Assembly (NCBI GenBank): GCA_937915285.1
Contig: CALDNG010000474.1
Span: 1 to 6,277 of the forward strand
Direction: 5' to 3'
Source of the DNA: an uncultured Desulfomonile sp.
Lineage (GTDB): Bacteria > Desulfobacterota > Desulfomonilia > Desulfomonilales > Desulfomonilaceae
Length of the DNA stretch: 6,277 bases
Every line of letters starts with the position of its first letter. Within the stretch, counting starts at the first letter, position 1. The position numbers and the translations under genes were made by a program. A model generated the notes under the pieces. It searched no databases and was not told the origin of the DNA. It saw only the letters and a program-made list of their open reading frames with translations. This document shows, in pieces, positions 5,474 to 6,277 of this stretch.

Positions 5474-6277
5474 ATGACTATCCCGACCAGAATTTTGGGA
5501 AAGACGGGGGAGAAGGTCACTATTCTCGGACTTGGTGGCGAAGGCATCCTGAGAACCTTCGATTTCGATAATGAGGCTTACGGGTTGGTAAACAGGGCGA
5601 TAGATCTTGGGGTAAATTACTTCGAATCCGCCAGGGCCTATTCGGGTAGTGAATACTACTATGGTCTGTCTCTGGGAGAGCGCCGCAAGGATATCTTCCT
5701 GACGAGCAAATCCCATGCCAGGGACCGTGAGGGAGCACTAGCTCACCTCTCTGAGACCCTCAAAAACATGAAGACGGATCACCTCGATCTATGGCAGGTT
5801 CACGATGTGAGATCCGATCAGGATGTCGAAGCCATTTTTGGTCCAAAGGGTGCGATCGAGGCCTTCATATGGGCAAAACAGAATGGCCTGACGCGTTACA
5901 TAGGAGTTACGGGCCACCACGACCCTGAGATACTCAGGAAATGTCTTTCAATGTTCGATTTTGACACAGTCCTCATGCCGGTGAATCCAGCAGAACCCTC
6001 ACATGACAGCTTCATAGACATTGTCCTGCCAGACGCTCTTGAAAAAGACATGGGAATCATCTGCATGAAAGTTTATTTCAGAGGACTTGCCCAAAAGATA
6101 CCATGGTTCGAATCGATGTCTCCATTCTACAGGTTCGCCCTCTCCCAGCCGGTTTCTACTGCCGTAATCGGTTGTGACAACATCAGGCACATTGAAGAGA
6201 ACGTTCAAATAGCTTCTAATTTCGAGCCGATGACTCCGGAAGACATGAAAGAACTCGTGGCTGCGGTCAGGCCTTTT
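5474..6277 (+). CDS. Aldo/keto reductase family protein (partial, C-terminus beyond window)
   Basis: NAD(P)H-dependent oxidoreductase fold (TIM barrel), cytoplasmic; 268 codons are visible and the frame is still open at the right edge. The ATG at 5474 follows AGGTGG (5464-5469, spacer 4) and lies 29 bases after the phosphorylase stop, so the two are probably co-transcribed. Family marks: start MTIPTRILGKTGEKVTILGL and GGEG; AIDLGVNYFESARAYSGSE (about 43-61); LTSKSHARD with Lys79; LDLWQVHDV with His110; IGVTGHH; and TAVIGCDNIRHIEEN near the visible end, the usual cofactor-side segment. Tyr56, Lys79 and His110 match the catalytic Tyr-Lys-His. The fourth residue, Asp in the usual F-D-T/S-A motif, is Glu51 here. 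The substrate is unknown. Some relatives carry a C-terminal iron-sulfur domain, which could not be seen if present. Identity as an AKR is firm; specific activity is open. Confidence 0.93.
   Translation, partial: MTIPTRILGKTGEKVTILGLGGEGILRTFDFDNEAYGLVNRAIDLGVNYFESARAYSGSEYYYGLSLGERRKDIFLTSKSHARDREGALAHLSETLKNMKTDHLDLWQVHDVRSDQDVEAIFGPKGAIEAFIWAKQNGLTRYIGVTGHHDPEILRKCLSMFDFDTVLMPVNPAEPSHDSFIDIVLPDALEKDMGIICMKVYFRGLAQKIPWFESMSPFYRFALSQPVSTAVIGCDNIRHIEENVQIASNFEPMTPEDMKELVAAVRPF

Noticed and set aside
5450..5738. Short minus-strand open frames opposite the start of the aldo/keto reductase
   Set aside because: The plus-strand frame encodes a clear aldo/keto reductase with catalytic residues; the antisense frames have no recognisable domain.

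Overview
The window is a chromosomal-type segment from a bacterium, with dense genes, short spacers and good ribosome binding sites. A soluble periplasmic binding protein with a classical Sec signal peptide, rather than a lipoprotein, suggests a Gram-negative host. The protein style (DUF3417-type alpha-glucan phosphorylase, SsuA/NMT1-type importer, roughly even base composition) would fit a deltaproteobacterium/Desulfobacterota-like organism. That taxonomic guess is low confidence and was not tested by any search.

Layout. Two transcription units diverge from a compact control region at about 2731-2882. The leftward unit (minus strand, 2697 down to 1) reads: TetR-family regulator, periplasmic NMT1/SsuA-like binding protein, ABC ATPase, and the N-terminal 74 residues of an inner-membrane permease cut by the left edge. 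The three transporter genes overlap (binding protein/ATPase by 20-35 bases; ATPase/permease by an ATGA), so they are one translationally coupled importer. The substrate cannot be read from sequence; sulfonate-, taurine-, nitrate- and pyrimidine-type ligands are all possible for this superfamily. The rightward unit (plus strand, 2883 to 6277) reads: an intact 853-residue alpha-glucan (glycogen) phosphorylase, then after 29 bases an aldo/keto reductase cut by the right edge.

Regulation. The control region holds two back-to-back sigma70-like promoters. The leftward one (TTGCGA-17-TATAAT) runs into a perfect inverted repeat, TGACC-N4-GGTCA, across its predicted start site: a good candidate autorepression operator for the TetR protein. 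The rightward one (TTGACC-17-TAAAAA) has a different inverted repeat, ACAGG-N5-CCTGT, filling its spacer. An 11-base sequence in the tetR promoter spacer recurs in opposite orientation in the gap upstream of the binding-protein gene. No RNA genes, mobile elements or CRISPR arrays were seen, and no gene-free stretch exceeds about 150 bases.

No clearly new system is evident. The points most worth a second look are the layered operator architecture, the TetR-led importer of unknown substrate, and an aldo/keto reductase whose catalytic Asp position appears to be Glu.
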